Assembly (NCBI GenBank): GCA_937138495.1
Contig: CAKZPE010000006.1
Coordinates: forward strand, 104,624-168,623
DNA: 64,000 nt
Source of the DNA: an uncultured Oceanospirillaceae bacterium
Lineage (GTDB): Bacteria > Pseudomonadota > Gammaproteobacteria > Pseudomonadales > Balneatricaceae
Reading direction: 5' to 3'
Shown here: positions 9,875 to 18,594 of the stretch, piece after piece
Numbering within the stretch: the first letter of the stretch is position 1
Layout: the number at the start of each line of letters is the position of its first letter
Made by a program: the position numbers and the translations under genes
Notes under the pieces: model-generated
Database searches by the model: none
What the model was told of the DNA's origin: nothing
What the model saw: the letters and a program-made list of their open reading frames with translations, nothing else

Positions 9875-10704
9875 CTGCAGGAAAAAAATTATGCACCCTG
9901 GCAATGGCTGCCGGTGCACTTTACGGATCGTTAGCAACTCATCTGGTACAGGCGCATGACTATTGGCTGTTACCCAACGAATATGTGGCGTCGTCCGATA
10001 CTGCCAAGTGGATTACGGTGGATGTAACCGCCTCAAATACTGTCTTTGTCGCCGATAAGGGATTCAGCCTTGATGATCTGACAATCTCAGCCCCACAGGG
10101 CGAGAGTGAGCGGTTAGCACATTACTTTAAAGGGAAGCGTAAGAGCGTTTTTGACCTTAAGCTGGCAGAAGAAGGCACCTACCGTTTACGCCTTCAGGAT
10201 ACGCGGTTCTTAACGTTTTACAGAATGCCGGGCAGTGACAGAATGCACCGTATGGAAGCGGATAAGTTGCAACGGCATTTGCTACTGCCAGAAGGGGCTG
10301 AAAATGTAGAAACTCTGGAAATACAGGGTAAAAGCACTACGTATGTAACCCGTCGTGCACCTTCATCTGAAAATATTAAACTGCAGAATAAAGGCCTGGA
10401 GCTGGACTTCGGCGTGCATCCGAATGATGTTGTCAGCGGCGAAGCCTTTCACTTTAAAGTGCTGCTCAACGGCAAACCGGTGACGGATGAGATGCTGCTG
10501 GAAATCATTCCGGATGGCACTCTGTACCGGGATCAGCGCGGTGACATTCAACTGCAGCCGGACAACACCGGTGCTGTCAGCTTTACGCCCCCTCAGGCGG
10601 GCCGTTATCTGCTGAAAGCGGAACTGATGCAGGACACGGATTCAGAGCGGGCAGACGGTCAGGAGCATGCCCTGTTCCTGACATTTGAAGCTCAGCCAGG
10701 CTGA
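9871..10704 (+). CDS. DUF4198 domain-containing periplasmic protein
   Basis: Start overlaps the previous stop; signal peptide followed by AHDYWLLPNEY, typical of DUF4198. Confidence 0.85.
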   Translation: MTAGKKLCTLAMAAGALYGSLATHLVQAHDYWLLPNEYVASSDTAKWITVDVTASNTVFVADKGFSLDDLTISAPQGESERLAHYFKGKRKSVFDLKLAEEGTYRLRLQDTRFLTFYRMPGSDRMHRMEADKLQRHLLLPEGAENVETLEIQGKSTTYVTRRAPSSENIKLQNKGLELDFGVHPNDVVSGEAFHFKVLLNGKPVTDEMLLEIIPDGTLYRDQRGDIQLQPDNTGAVSFTPPQAGRYLLKAELMQDTDSERADGQEHALFLTFEAQPG

Positions 10705-10720
10705 ATAACGTTCCGTCATA

Positions 10721-10748
10721 AAACACCGGCTGATGCCGGTGTTTTTTT
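10721..10748. terminator. terminator between convergent genes
   Basis: AACACCGGC tgat GCCGGTGTTTTTTT. Confidence 0.8.
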
Positions 10749-11676
10749 ATTTAAGGTCGATATCTTCATGGCTGATTATCTGTAAATCGGTGATGCTCTC
10801 TGCCAGTTGTTCAAAGCTGTGGACAAACTCTTCTGCCAGCGCGGAGATCTGCTTATGCATGGGTGTAATGAATGCAAAGTAGAAGGGAATATCAGGCTGA
10901 AAACGGAGGCTCTTACCGCCTCCTTCAGTAAATATACTGGCGGTGAACGGATCAATAACCGAGACACCCAAGCCTTCTTTAACCAGTGCCTGTACGGTAA
11001 TAAACATAGGGGTTTCAATCGATTGCCGGGGGCGGATATGTCTTGCGTGCAGTGCTGCATCTATCCGGTAGCGGGTCAGTGGGTTTTGCTCTCCAATCGC
11101 CACAAAATCCTGTTCATGCAGGTCTTCAGCTACAATTTCCTGCCGCGCTGCGTAAGGGTGATCAGCGTTACAGATAAACCGGCAGTCGGTGCGATAACAA
11201 CGGTGAAATGCCAGTTCGCGGGTATCCACCGGGAGCATGACGATGCCCAGATCAAACTGTTGTGACCCCACCATTTTCGCGACGTTCACTGAAGATCCCG
11301 GTGTGAGCGACAGGGAAACGTCTTTCCGGGTGTGCATAAAGTTGCTGACTACCCGGGGTAAAACACTGTACGCCAGTGCTGGCATAGCGGCTATCCTTAA
11401 CCGGCCGGTGCGCAGGGTTTTTATCTGCTCAACGCTCTGGGATAGCTGGTCCATGCCCATAAAATGCCGCTTCACTTCCTGATAAAGCGATTCAGCTTCG
11501 GCGGTGGGAAATAACCTGCTGCTGCGGCGTTCAAACAGGGCAAAACCACAGCGTTCTTCCAGATCCTTAATCAGCCGGGTGACCGCGGGCTGAGAGATAT
11601 AGAGCATTTTTGCTGCCCCCACTGTACTGCCTGAAATCATGACGGCGCGAAATGCAGCTATTTGCCTGGCATTCAT
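10747..11676 (-). CDS. LysR-family transcriptional regulator
   Basis: N-terminal HTH MNARQIAAFRAVMISGSTVGAAKMLYISQPAVTRLIKDLEE; divergent from ridA-like gene. Confidence 0.92.
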   Translation of the reverse strand: MNARQIAAFRAVMISGSTVGAAKMLYISQPAVTRLIKDLEERCGFALFERRSSRLFPTAEAESLYQEVKRHFMGMDQLSQSVEQIKTLRTGRLRIAAMPALAYSVLPRVVSNFMHTRKDVSLSLTPGSSVNVAKMVGSQQFDLGIVMLPVDTRELAFHRCYRTDCRFICNADHPYAARQEIVAEDLHEQDFVAIGEQNPLTRYRIDAALHARHIRPRQSIETPMFITVQALVKEGLGVSVIDPFTASIFTEGGGKSLRFQPDIPFYFAFITPMHKQISALAEEFVHSFEQLAESITDLQIISHEDIDLK

Positions 11677-11710
11677 AAGCTGAAAATACCTTCCTATAAC
11701 ATTTGTTGAT

Positions 11711-11720
11711 AGATCGATCT
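11711..11720. promoter_or_regulatory. palindrome AGATCGATCT in LysR/RidA divergent promoter region
   Basis: Perfect 10-nt palindrome between the divergent genes; LysR-site assignment is an inference. Confidence 0.3.
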
Positions 11721-11816
11721 CTAGATTGTATTGGAAATTATTGACTGTGATTTAAATAATAGCAACGTCACATCGCTGTTCAGTATTTGCACAGCGGTGT
11801 ATCCACGAGATCAGCG

Positions 11817-12185
11817 ATGAAGAGGAATATCAGGGTGTTACAGCGAATTGGAGTAGGTGAGCGCATGAGCCGGGCAGTTATTCACCAGGGAACGGCGTAT
11901 TTCTGTGGTCAGGTGCCAAAAGATGAAACTCTGGATATGCAGGGGCAGACCCGCAGCCTGCTGGAAAAAGTGGATGCGTTGCTGGCCGAAGCCGGCAGTG
12001 ATAAACGGCATATCCTCTCAGTCACCATCTACATCAATGATATGGCGGAGTTCGCTGCCATGAATGCTGTCTGGGACGCCTGGGTTGCCGAAGGGCATGC
12101 TCCGGCCCGCGCCTGTGTTGAAGCACAGATGGCCCGTCCCTCCCTGAAGGTTGAAATGTCGGTGGTTGCTGCCGTCATAGCCTGA
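11817..12185 (+). CDS. RidA/YjgF-family enamine/imine deaminase
   Basis: [66 protein letters not shown]; start MKRNIRVLQ at 11817. Confidence 0.88.
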   Translation: MKRNIRVLQRIGVGERMSRAVIHQGTAYFCGQVPKDETLDMQGQTRSLLEKVDALLAEAGSDKRHILSVTIYINDMAEFAAMNAVWDAWVAEGHAPARACVEAQMARPSLKVEMSVVAAVIA

Positions 12186-12246
12186 TGTTTCCACAACCCG
12201 GGAAACAGGTTCCTGATTTCAAAATAAAAACAACTGAGGACATACC

Positions 12247-13253
12247 ATGCGATATTCAATGGCAAAATTAACCCAGGCAGTGGCTCTGACGACGCTGACG
12301 CTGGCCGGCAGCCTGACAATGGCGGCGGAGAAATGGGATATGCCAATGGCGTATACCGATTCAAACTTCCACACCCAGAACGGTAAATCATTTGCCGAGG
12401 CGATCGAAGTTGCCACCCAGGGACAGCTGGACGTAAAGGTACACGGGGGCGGTTCGCTCTTTAAGGGGAGCGAGATTAAGCGTGCCGTACAAACGGTCAG
12501 GCACAGATTGGTGAACGTATCCTGTCCAGCCATGCCAATGAAGACGCCGTTTTCGGATTTGATTCTGTTCCATTTCTGGCGACCTCTTTTGCGGATTCAG
12601 AAACCCTCTGGAAAGCAGCCCGTCCGCATTTTGAAAAACTGTTAGATAAGCATAATCTGGTTTTACTCTATTCGGTGCCATGGCCACCACAGGGTATCTA
12701 TGCGAAAAAACCACTGAACAGCATCGCCGATATGGAAGGGCTGAAATTCCGTTCTTACAGCAATGCAACGGCCCGTCTGGCAGAGCTGGCGAAGGCCATT
12801 CCGGTACAGGTGGAAGCATCTGAACTGAGCCAGGCCCTCTCAACCGGCGTTGCAGAATCCTTTATATCATCCGGTGCGACCGGCTATGACCGTAAGGTTT
12901 GGGAACAACTGACCCACCACTATGTAGTGAATGCCTGGTTGCCCCGCAACTACATTTTTGTGAATAAACAGGCATGGAACGAGCTGGATGAAGCCACGCA
13001 GAATGTGGTGCGCGGCATTTCCCTGATGGCTGAAAAAGCCGGTACAGCACGTTCTGAACAGCTGACTGGCTGGTATCTGGAACAACTGGCGTCCAATGGA
13101 ATGACCGTCACTGAAGCCGGCCCGCAACTGAAGGCTGATTTTGAAGCCATCGGTGCCACTATGACAGCTGAGTGGCTGAAAGAAGCGGGTGAAGTGGGTC
13201 AGGCGATTATTGATGATTACCGTGCCGCTCAGCAGAAGCTGGCACACAACTGA
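12247..13253 (+). pseudogene. TRAP transporter substrate-binding protein (DctP), interrupted by a single-base frameshift
   Basis: Frame 12247.. encodes signal peptide plus ...GGGSLFKGSEIKRAVQT; the other half of the protein (GQAQIGERILSSHANEDAVFGFDSVPFLATSF...NSIADMEGLKFRSYS...) is in the -1 frame from 12495 to 13253. Confidence 0.85.
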
Positions 13254-13397
13254 TCCCGTGGGATATTCCAGATTCACTTCACCGTGAATGTTTACCGGTG
13301 CAGGGCACTTGCCTGAGCACCGGTCTTTTTCCCGCGTCTTTTTGTCGCCCGTGCCGGACAGTCAGCCCGGGCGGCGCTTCTCCCTGAAGGTTCAGTT

Positions 13398-13976
13398 ATG
13401 AATACTCAAACCCATACACAGGCCCCGGAGTTTTGTCCGTCGCCAGCGGTGGCTGCTACGCCGCTCAGGCGTTTTCTGGACGGTCTGTATAACCTGTGTG
13501 GCGGCATAGCAGCCGCATTTCTGCTCGCGATTCTGAGCATCATTGTGCTGCAGATGGCAGCCCGCTGGAGCGGTGTTCAGTTTCCGGGATCAGCTAACTA
13601 TGCCGGTTACTGCATGGCGGCCGCGTCGTTTTTTGCTCTCGCATACACCCTTAATCATGATGCGCATATCCGCGTGACACTATTCCTTTCCCGCCTGACC
13701 GGCTGGCCCAGGCGGCTGGCGGATCTGTGGTGTCTGGGCGTGGCAACCTTCTTTGCTGCGTACATGAGCTGGTTTGCGGTGAAGAATGTGTATATCTCGC
13801 ACCTGATTCATGACATTTCACAGGGGCAGGATGCTATGCCGCTGTGGATTCCGCAGTTACCGGTCGCCATCGGCAGCTGCATTTTTACACTGGCGCTGGT
13901 GGATCATCTGGTGCGCACTATTCGCGGTGCAGATGACACCTTCAAAGAACAGTTGCCGGTGATAATGGAGGATTAA
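13398..13976 (+). CDS. TRAP transporter small permease (DctQ)
   Basis: 192 aa four-TM protein between DctP and DctM. Confidence 0.88.
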   Translation: MNTQTHTQAPEFCPSPAVAATPLRRFLDGLYNLCGGIAAAFLLAILSIIVLQMAARWSGVQFPGSANYAGYCMAAASFFALAYTLNHDAHIRVTLFLSRLTGWPRRLADLWCLGVATFFAAYMSWFAVKNVYISHLIHDISQGQDAMPLWIPQLPVAIGSCIFTLALVDHLVRTIRGADDTFKEQLPVIMED

Positions 13977-13979
13977 CTG

Positions 13980-15290
13980 ATGAATGAAGTACTTGCTACA
14001 GGCATCTTCCTGTTTACCTTATTTTTCCTGTTAGGCAGTGGCGTCTGGATTGGCCTTGCCTTACTGGGTGTTGCCTATGTCGGGATGGAGCTGTTTACGA
14101 CCCGTCCGGTAGGTGACGCCATGATTACCGCCATCTGGTCCAGTGCGTCGGGCTGGTCACTGACGGCCTTACCCCTGTTTATCTGGATGGGGGAAATACT
14201 CTACCGAACCCGGTTGTCTGAAGATATGTTCCGCGGGCTGGCCCCCTGGATGTCGCCCTTGCCGGGGCGTTTGCTGCATACCAATGTGGTCGGTTCTACC
14301 ATTTTTGCGGCGGTTTCCGGCTCTTCAGCCGCGACCCTGACAACTGTGGGTAAGATGTCTATTCCGGAGCTCGATAAGCGCGGTTATCCGGAGTTTATGG
14401 TCTTCGGTACCCTGGTCGGTTCTGCCACGCTGGGACTGATGATACCGCCTTCTCTGACGCTGATTGTCTACGGTGTGACGATTAACGAATCTATCTCCAA
14501 ACTCTTTATGGCGGGGATTCTGCCGGGGTTAACCCTGGCTCTTTTGTTTATGGGATATGTGGCTGCCTGGTCGTTCTTTAAACCGTCTCAGGTACCGCCG
14601 GCGGAGCCGGGTATGAGCTTTGCTGAACGGGTAAAGGAATCCCGTTTTCTGATCCCGGTGATCATTCTGATCGGTGTGGTGATCGGTTCGATTTATACCG
14701 GTACAGCCACGGCGACTGAATCGGCGGCGTTCGGTGTGGTTGGTGCGTTATCGCTGGCGTTTTTTCAGGGGTCGCTGACCCGGGATACCTTTGTTAAAAG
14801 TCTGATGGGGGCAACCCGTACATCCTGCATGATTGCACTGATTTTATCCGGGGCTGCGTTTCTTGCGCTGGCAATGGGTTTTACCGGTTTGCCGTCGCTG
14901 GCCGCTGAGTTTATAGCTGGCCTGGAACTGTCGCCGCTGACGCTGATTCTGGCGCTGATGGTGTTCTACATCATTCTCGGTTGTTTCCTGGACGGTATAT
15001 CGTCGGTGGTACTGACCATGGCAGTGGTTGAACCCATGATCCGTCAGGCGGGAATTGACCTGCTCTGGTTCGGTATTTTTATTGTTGTGGTCGTCGAAAT
15101 GGCGCAGATCACACCGCCTATCGGCTTCAACCTGTTTGTGTTGCAGGGCATGACGAAGAAGTCCATCGGCTATATCGCCCGCTGTGCCTTCCCGATGTTC
15201 CTGATCATGGTGCTGATGGTCGGCATACTGATTATGTTCCCGGAGCTGGCCACTTTCCTGCCTGAGAACATGCGTCAGGGGCCGGGCTAA
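13980..15290 (+). CDS. TRAP transporter large permease (DctM)
   Basis: 436 aa polytopic protein with DctM motifs (GSSAATLTTVGKMSIPELDKRGYPE, GLMIPPSLTLIVYGV). Confidence 0.93.
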   Translation: MNEVLATGIFLFTLFFLLGSGVWIGLALLGVAYVGMELFTTRPVGDAMITAIWSSASGWSLTALPLFIWMGEILYRTRLSEDMFRGLAPWMSPLPGRLLHTNVVGSTIFAAVSGSSAATLTTVGKMSIPELDKRGYPEFMVFGTLVGSATLGLMIPPSLTLIVYGVTINESISKLFMAGILPGLTLALLFMGYVAAWSFFKPSQVPPAEPGMSFAERVKESRFLIPVIILIGVVIGSIYTGTATATESAAFGVVGALSLAFFQGSLTRDTFVKSLMGATRTSCMIALILSGAAFLALAMGFTGLPSLAAEFIAGLELSPLTLILALMVFYIILGCFLDGISSVVLTMAVVEPMIRQAGIDLLWFGIFIVVVVEMAQITPPIGFNLFVLQGMTKKSIGYIARCAFPMFLIMVLMVGILIMFPELATFLPENMRQGPG

Positions 15291-15391
15291 CCCCGCGCTG
15301 ATCAGCTATCTGCCGGTCTGTTCAGAGTGAGCCTGTTTTGCAGGCATCTGAGCCGGCCGGCTTTTCCGATTTACAGTAGAGAACAGAGATT

Positions 15392-16645
15392 ATGGATGCT
15401 TTACATACTGCACCGCAGGTGACTGTTATCGGCGCCGGCATCGTAGGCATTTGCTGTGCGCTGGCACTACAGAAGAAAGGTTTTCAGGTCCGGGTAGTGG
15501 ATAAGTTCGCCCCCGGTGAAGCCACGTCTTTTGGCAATGCGGGGGTGTTGGCCGAATGCGGATGTGTGCCCGTGAACCTGCCTGGATTTGTTCAGAAAGT
15601 GCCGCAGCTGATGCTGGACCCTCATGGGCCTTTATCGATCGCGGCGAGCTACATGCACCGCATCGCGCCATGGGGGGTATCGTTTATGCTTAACAGCCGT
15701 CGCACTAAGTTTGAACAGGTTGCTGATGCCATGAGCAGCCTGTTGAACGGGGCTACTCAGCGCCATGTGTCGCTGGCGGCGGAACACGGTGCGTCTGACT
15801 GGGTAAGCGCATCGCCGTATTACTATTTATACCGGGATGAAGCGGACTTTATAGCTGACCGTACCGCCTGGCAGGCCCGTGAACAGCGGGGTATTACCTA
15901 CGATATTCTGCAGGGTGATGTGCTGGCGGAGGCCGAGCCTGCGATCGCTGACGAATATCGCTATGCGGTGTCATTACACCGTCATGGCTTTAGCCGTAAT
16001 CCGGAGAAGTTGGTGAAAGCTCTGGCTGCCAGCTTTGTGGATAAAGGGGGGGAATTCATTCAGGCGGATATCCGCGATGTCGTTACAGAAGATAACCGGC
16101 CAGTGGGATTGCTAACCCATAAAGGCGTATTGCCGGTCAGCAAACTGGTGGTGGCGGCCGGGGTCTGGTCCCGCACGCTGGCGGCCCGTCTGGACCGGGA
16201 TATTCCGCTACAGTCGGAGCGGGGATATCACATTGAAGTCCGTAATCCGGGCATCTCATTGCAGCAGCCTATTATGTATGCCGCGGGTAAGCTGGTGGCC
16301 ACGCCGGTGGAAAACGGTATCCGTTTTGCCGGGCTGGTGGAGTTTGCGGAGTTGGATAGCTTGCCGAACAGCGAGTTTTGCCACCGTTTGCTGTATCACG
16401 CCAGACATTTGTTCCCGAAAATCTGTCTGGATGATTTCACTGAGTGGATGGGTAACCGGCCTTCAATGCCGGACAGTCTGCCGGTGATTAGCCCGTCGGA
16501 TAATTGCTCAGACGTGTTTTATGCCTTTGGTCATCAGCATATGGGGTTAACACTGGGGCCGCATACCGGTGAGCTGATTGCTGATCTGGTGAGCGGCGTT
16601 CAGCCCGGTATCGATATGCAACCGTTCAGTATCAGACGGTTTTAA
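15392..16645 (+). CDS. DadA-like FAD-dependent D-amino acid/glycine oxidoreductase
   Basis: Dinucleotide-binding VTVIGAGIVGICCALALQKKGFQVRVVD; C-terminal WMGNRPSMPDSLPVISPS...AFGHQHMGLTLGPHTGELIADLV. Confidence 0.9.
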   Translation: MDALHTAPQVTVIGAGIVGICCALALQKKGFQVRVVDKFAPGEATSFGNAGVLAECGCVPVNLPGFVQKVPQLMLDPHGPLSIAASYMHRIAPWGVSFMLNSRRTKFEQVADAMSSLLNGATQRHVSLAAEHGASDWVSASPYYYLYRDEADFIADRTAWQAREQRGITYDILQGDVLAEAEPAIADEYRYAVSLHRHGFSRNPEKLVKALAASFVDKGGEFIQADIRDVVTEDNRPVGLLTHKGVLPVSKLVVAAGVWSRTLAARLDRDIPLQSERGYHIEVRNPGISLQQPIMYAAGKLVATPVENGIRFAGLVEFAELDSLPNSEFCHRLLYHARHLFPKICLDDFTEWMGNRPSMPDSLPVISPSDNCSDVFYAFGHQHMGLTLGPHTGELIADLVSGVQPGIDMQPFSIRRF

Positions 16646-16650
16646 GCGTT

Positions 16651-17403
16651 TTACAGCGTGTCGTGGCCGGCGGCAAAGAAGTCCTGTGGATTATTGCTGA
16701 TGACGGCATCGACGCCCCAGTTCCAGAGGGATTCGAATGCTTTAGGGTCGTTGGCTGTCCAGCAGAAGATCGGATAGCCGGCCTCTTTCACTTCCCGTGT
16801 CTGGTTATAGCTGAGATTCTGCCAGTCCAGATGGATACTGAAAGCGTTCAGTGCCCGGGCCTGTTTCTGCCAGTTTTCCGGCAGGTTGTCATATAACAGG
16901 CCCACCGGAATCTGTGGTGCAAGCCGGTGGAAGCATTCCAGTAATTCATAACTGAAGCTGGAAACAACCAGCCGTGACCAGTCATTAAAATTGGCTTCAA
17001 GCTCGGCAATGATCGGACGGACGATTGCTTCCGCGGGCACCCCGTGATCTTTGATTTCAAGGTTCATGCCCAGATCCAGTTCATTGAACAGATCCAGTAC
17101 CTGACGCAGGGTGGGCACCGGTTCTGCGGGCCATTCCGGAAACAGTGCGGCGTTGTTAATGCCGCTCAGTTCAGACGTGGTGAGGTTCTCCAGCGTGGCT
17201 TTGGTGTCGCTGCAGCGGTTGGTGCTGTTGTCGTGGTGAACGACGGTTGTGCCATCACCGAGAAGAGATACATCCAGTTCGATCCAACGGGCGCCAAGTT
17301 CAGCGGCTTTGCGAAAGCCTCCCAGGGTGTTTTCCGGTGCGACACTCGGGGCGCCCCGGTGGCCCATGATTTTACTGAAGTTAACGGTGGCTGGCGCTGG
17401 CAT
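16651..17403 (-). CDS. ugpQ: glycerophosphodiester phosphodiesterase
   Basis: IMGHRGAPSVAPENTLGGFRKAAELGARWIELDV; likely start MPAPATVNFSK at 17403. Confidence 0.9.
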   Translation of the reverse strand: MPAPATVNFSKIMGHRGAPSVAPENTLGGFRKAAELGARWIELDVSLLGDGTTVVHHDNSTNRCSDTKATLENLTTSELSGINNAALFPEWPAEPVPTLRQVLDLFNELDLGMNLEIKDHGVPAEAIVRPIIAELEANFNDWSRLVVSSFSYELLECFHRLAPQIPVGLLYDNLPENWQKQARALNAFSIHLDWQNLSYNQTREVKEAGYPIFCWTANDPKAFESLWNWGVDAVISNNPQDFFAAGHDTL

Positions 17404-17536
17404 TGTTATTGTCCTGAGGGGGAATTGAAAGATGAATAATCCGGCTATAGTTGTCTGAAACCGGATACGAATCAAGACCCTTAATACGCTCATGCGTATT
17501 TGGAAAGGACGTGCCGTTTAAATCTGCCGGATAACC

Positions 17537-18334
17537 TTAAGGGCCAGTGTCCGTTAGGCACTGGCCGTTCAGTGGCAAAGCGGGTGCGCGGGGATGTACT
17601 TCGATGGCCGTAAAGGTGGTGTCGTCGTGGCTGAAGTTTGACTGGCAGGTGTGCCGGCGTAACGCTTCGAGGACTGCCTGTTTGAGAACCTGCGGGCTGG
17701 CATCTGAATGCCGGTCGAGCAAATTCATCAGGCGCTCGATGCCAAAGCACTCGCCGTCCGGAGAGGGCGCTTCAATCAGGCCGTCGGTATACAGGAATAC
17801 CTTGTCGCCGGTATCAAAGGGAATATCGCACTGGCTGTATTCCGCATCTTCATCAATGGCCAGCGGGCAGTCGGCGATGCGTTCAACCAGTGGCAGTTGC
17901 AGCTCATGCCAGTTCAGGTCACTTGCCCGTTTGATCAGTACCGGATGGTGTCCGGCGTAACTGAAATACAGCCGGTCGGTGTTGAGGTAGTAGGCGATTA
18001 TGGCGGCGGTTGTCATGGCTTCATAGCCGATTCCATTGGCTTGCCGGTTGAGTTGTCTGAGGATATGGCTGCCGTCGACCATGTTCATGTTGTCATGCAG
18101 CGCCTGATACAGCCAGGCACTGGTGTCACGGGCGGCCTTACCATGCCCCATCACGTCTGCGACGACGATGCGGGTCAGTTTATCGGTGGAACAGACGCTG
18201 AAGTAATAGATATCCCCGCCACTGTCGCCGTCGGCGGCGCAGCTGTAAACACTGGCTTCTACGCCACAGGTACGGATATCTTCGTCGATATTACGGATGC
18301 CACCCCAGACTTCCTTACATTTGATGTCATGCAT
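17537..18334 (-). CDS. PP2C/SpoIIE-type serine phosphatase
   Basis: GGDIYYFSVCSTDKLTRIVVADVMGHGKAA...FLYTDGLIEAPSPDGECFG...DDTTFTAIEV. Confidence 0.85.
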   Translation of the reverse strand: MHDIKCKEVWGGIRNIDEDIRTCGVEASVYSCAADGDSGGDIYYFSVCSTDKLTRIVVADVMGHGKAARDTSAWLYQALHDNMNMVDGSHILRQLNRQANGIGYEAMTTAAIIAYYLNTDRLYFSYAGHHPVLIKRASDLNWHELQLPLVERIADCPLAIDEDAEYSQCDIPFDTGDKVFLYTDGLIEAPSPDGECFGIERLMNLLDRHSDASPQVLKQAVLEALRRHTCQSNFSHDDTTFTAIEVHPRAPALPLNGQCLTDTGP

Positions 18335-18594
18335 GCTGTGTTCTCAGCTGATCAGTGGTACATACTGCAATCAATATCCTTCATGATTCTCACCGGGTAT
18401 ACAACCGGTGAGGGTCTCATTATGAACAGAGCAGCACCGAAAACGCTCTACCTTGCAGTGTAGACGGCCATTGCGCGTTGATGCAGATCAGCCCGGTGGG
18501 GATTACCGCATTTTAGTGACTCAGGTTTCATCACTTTTGTGAGCCCTTGTTGTATCCGCTTCGCCTGCCCTGATAGTTTGAAGGTAACTGTCTG

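Noticed and set aside
12487-12502. Programmed -1 ribosomal frameshift in the TRAP substrate-binding gene
   Set aside because: No X-XXY-YYZ slippery heptamer in the correct frame and no biological precedent for this family; a one-base deletion is simpler.
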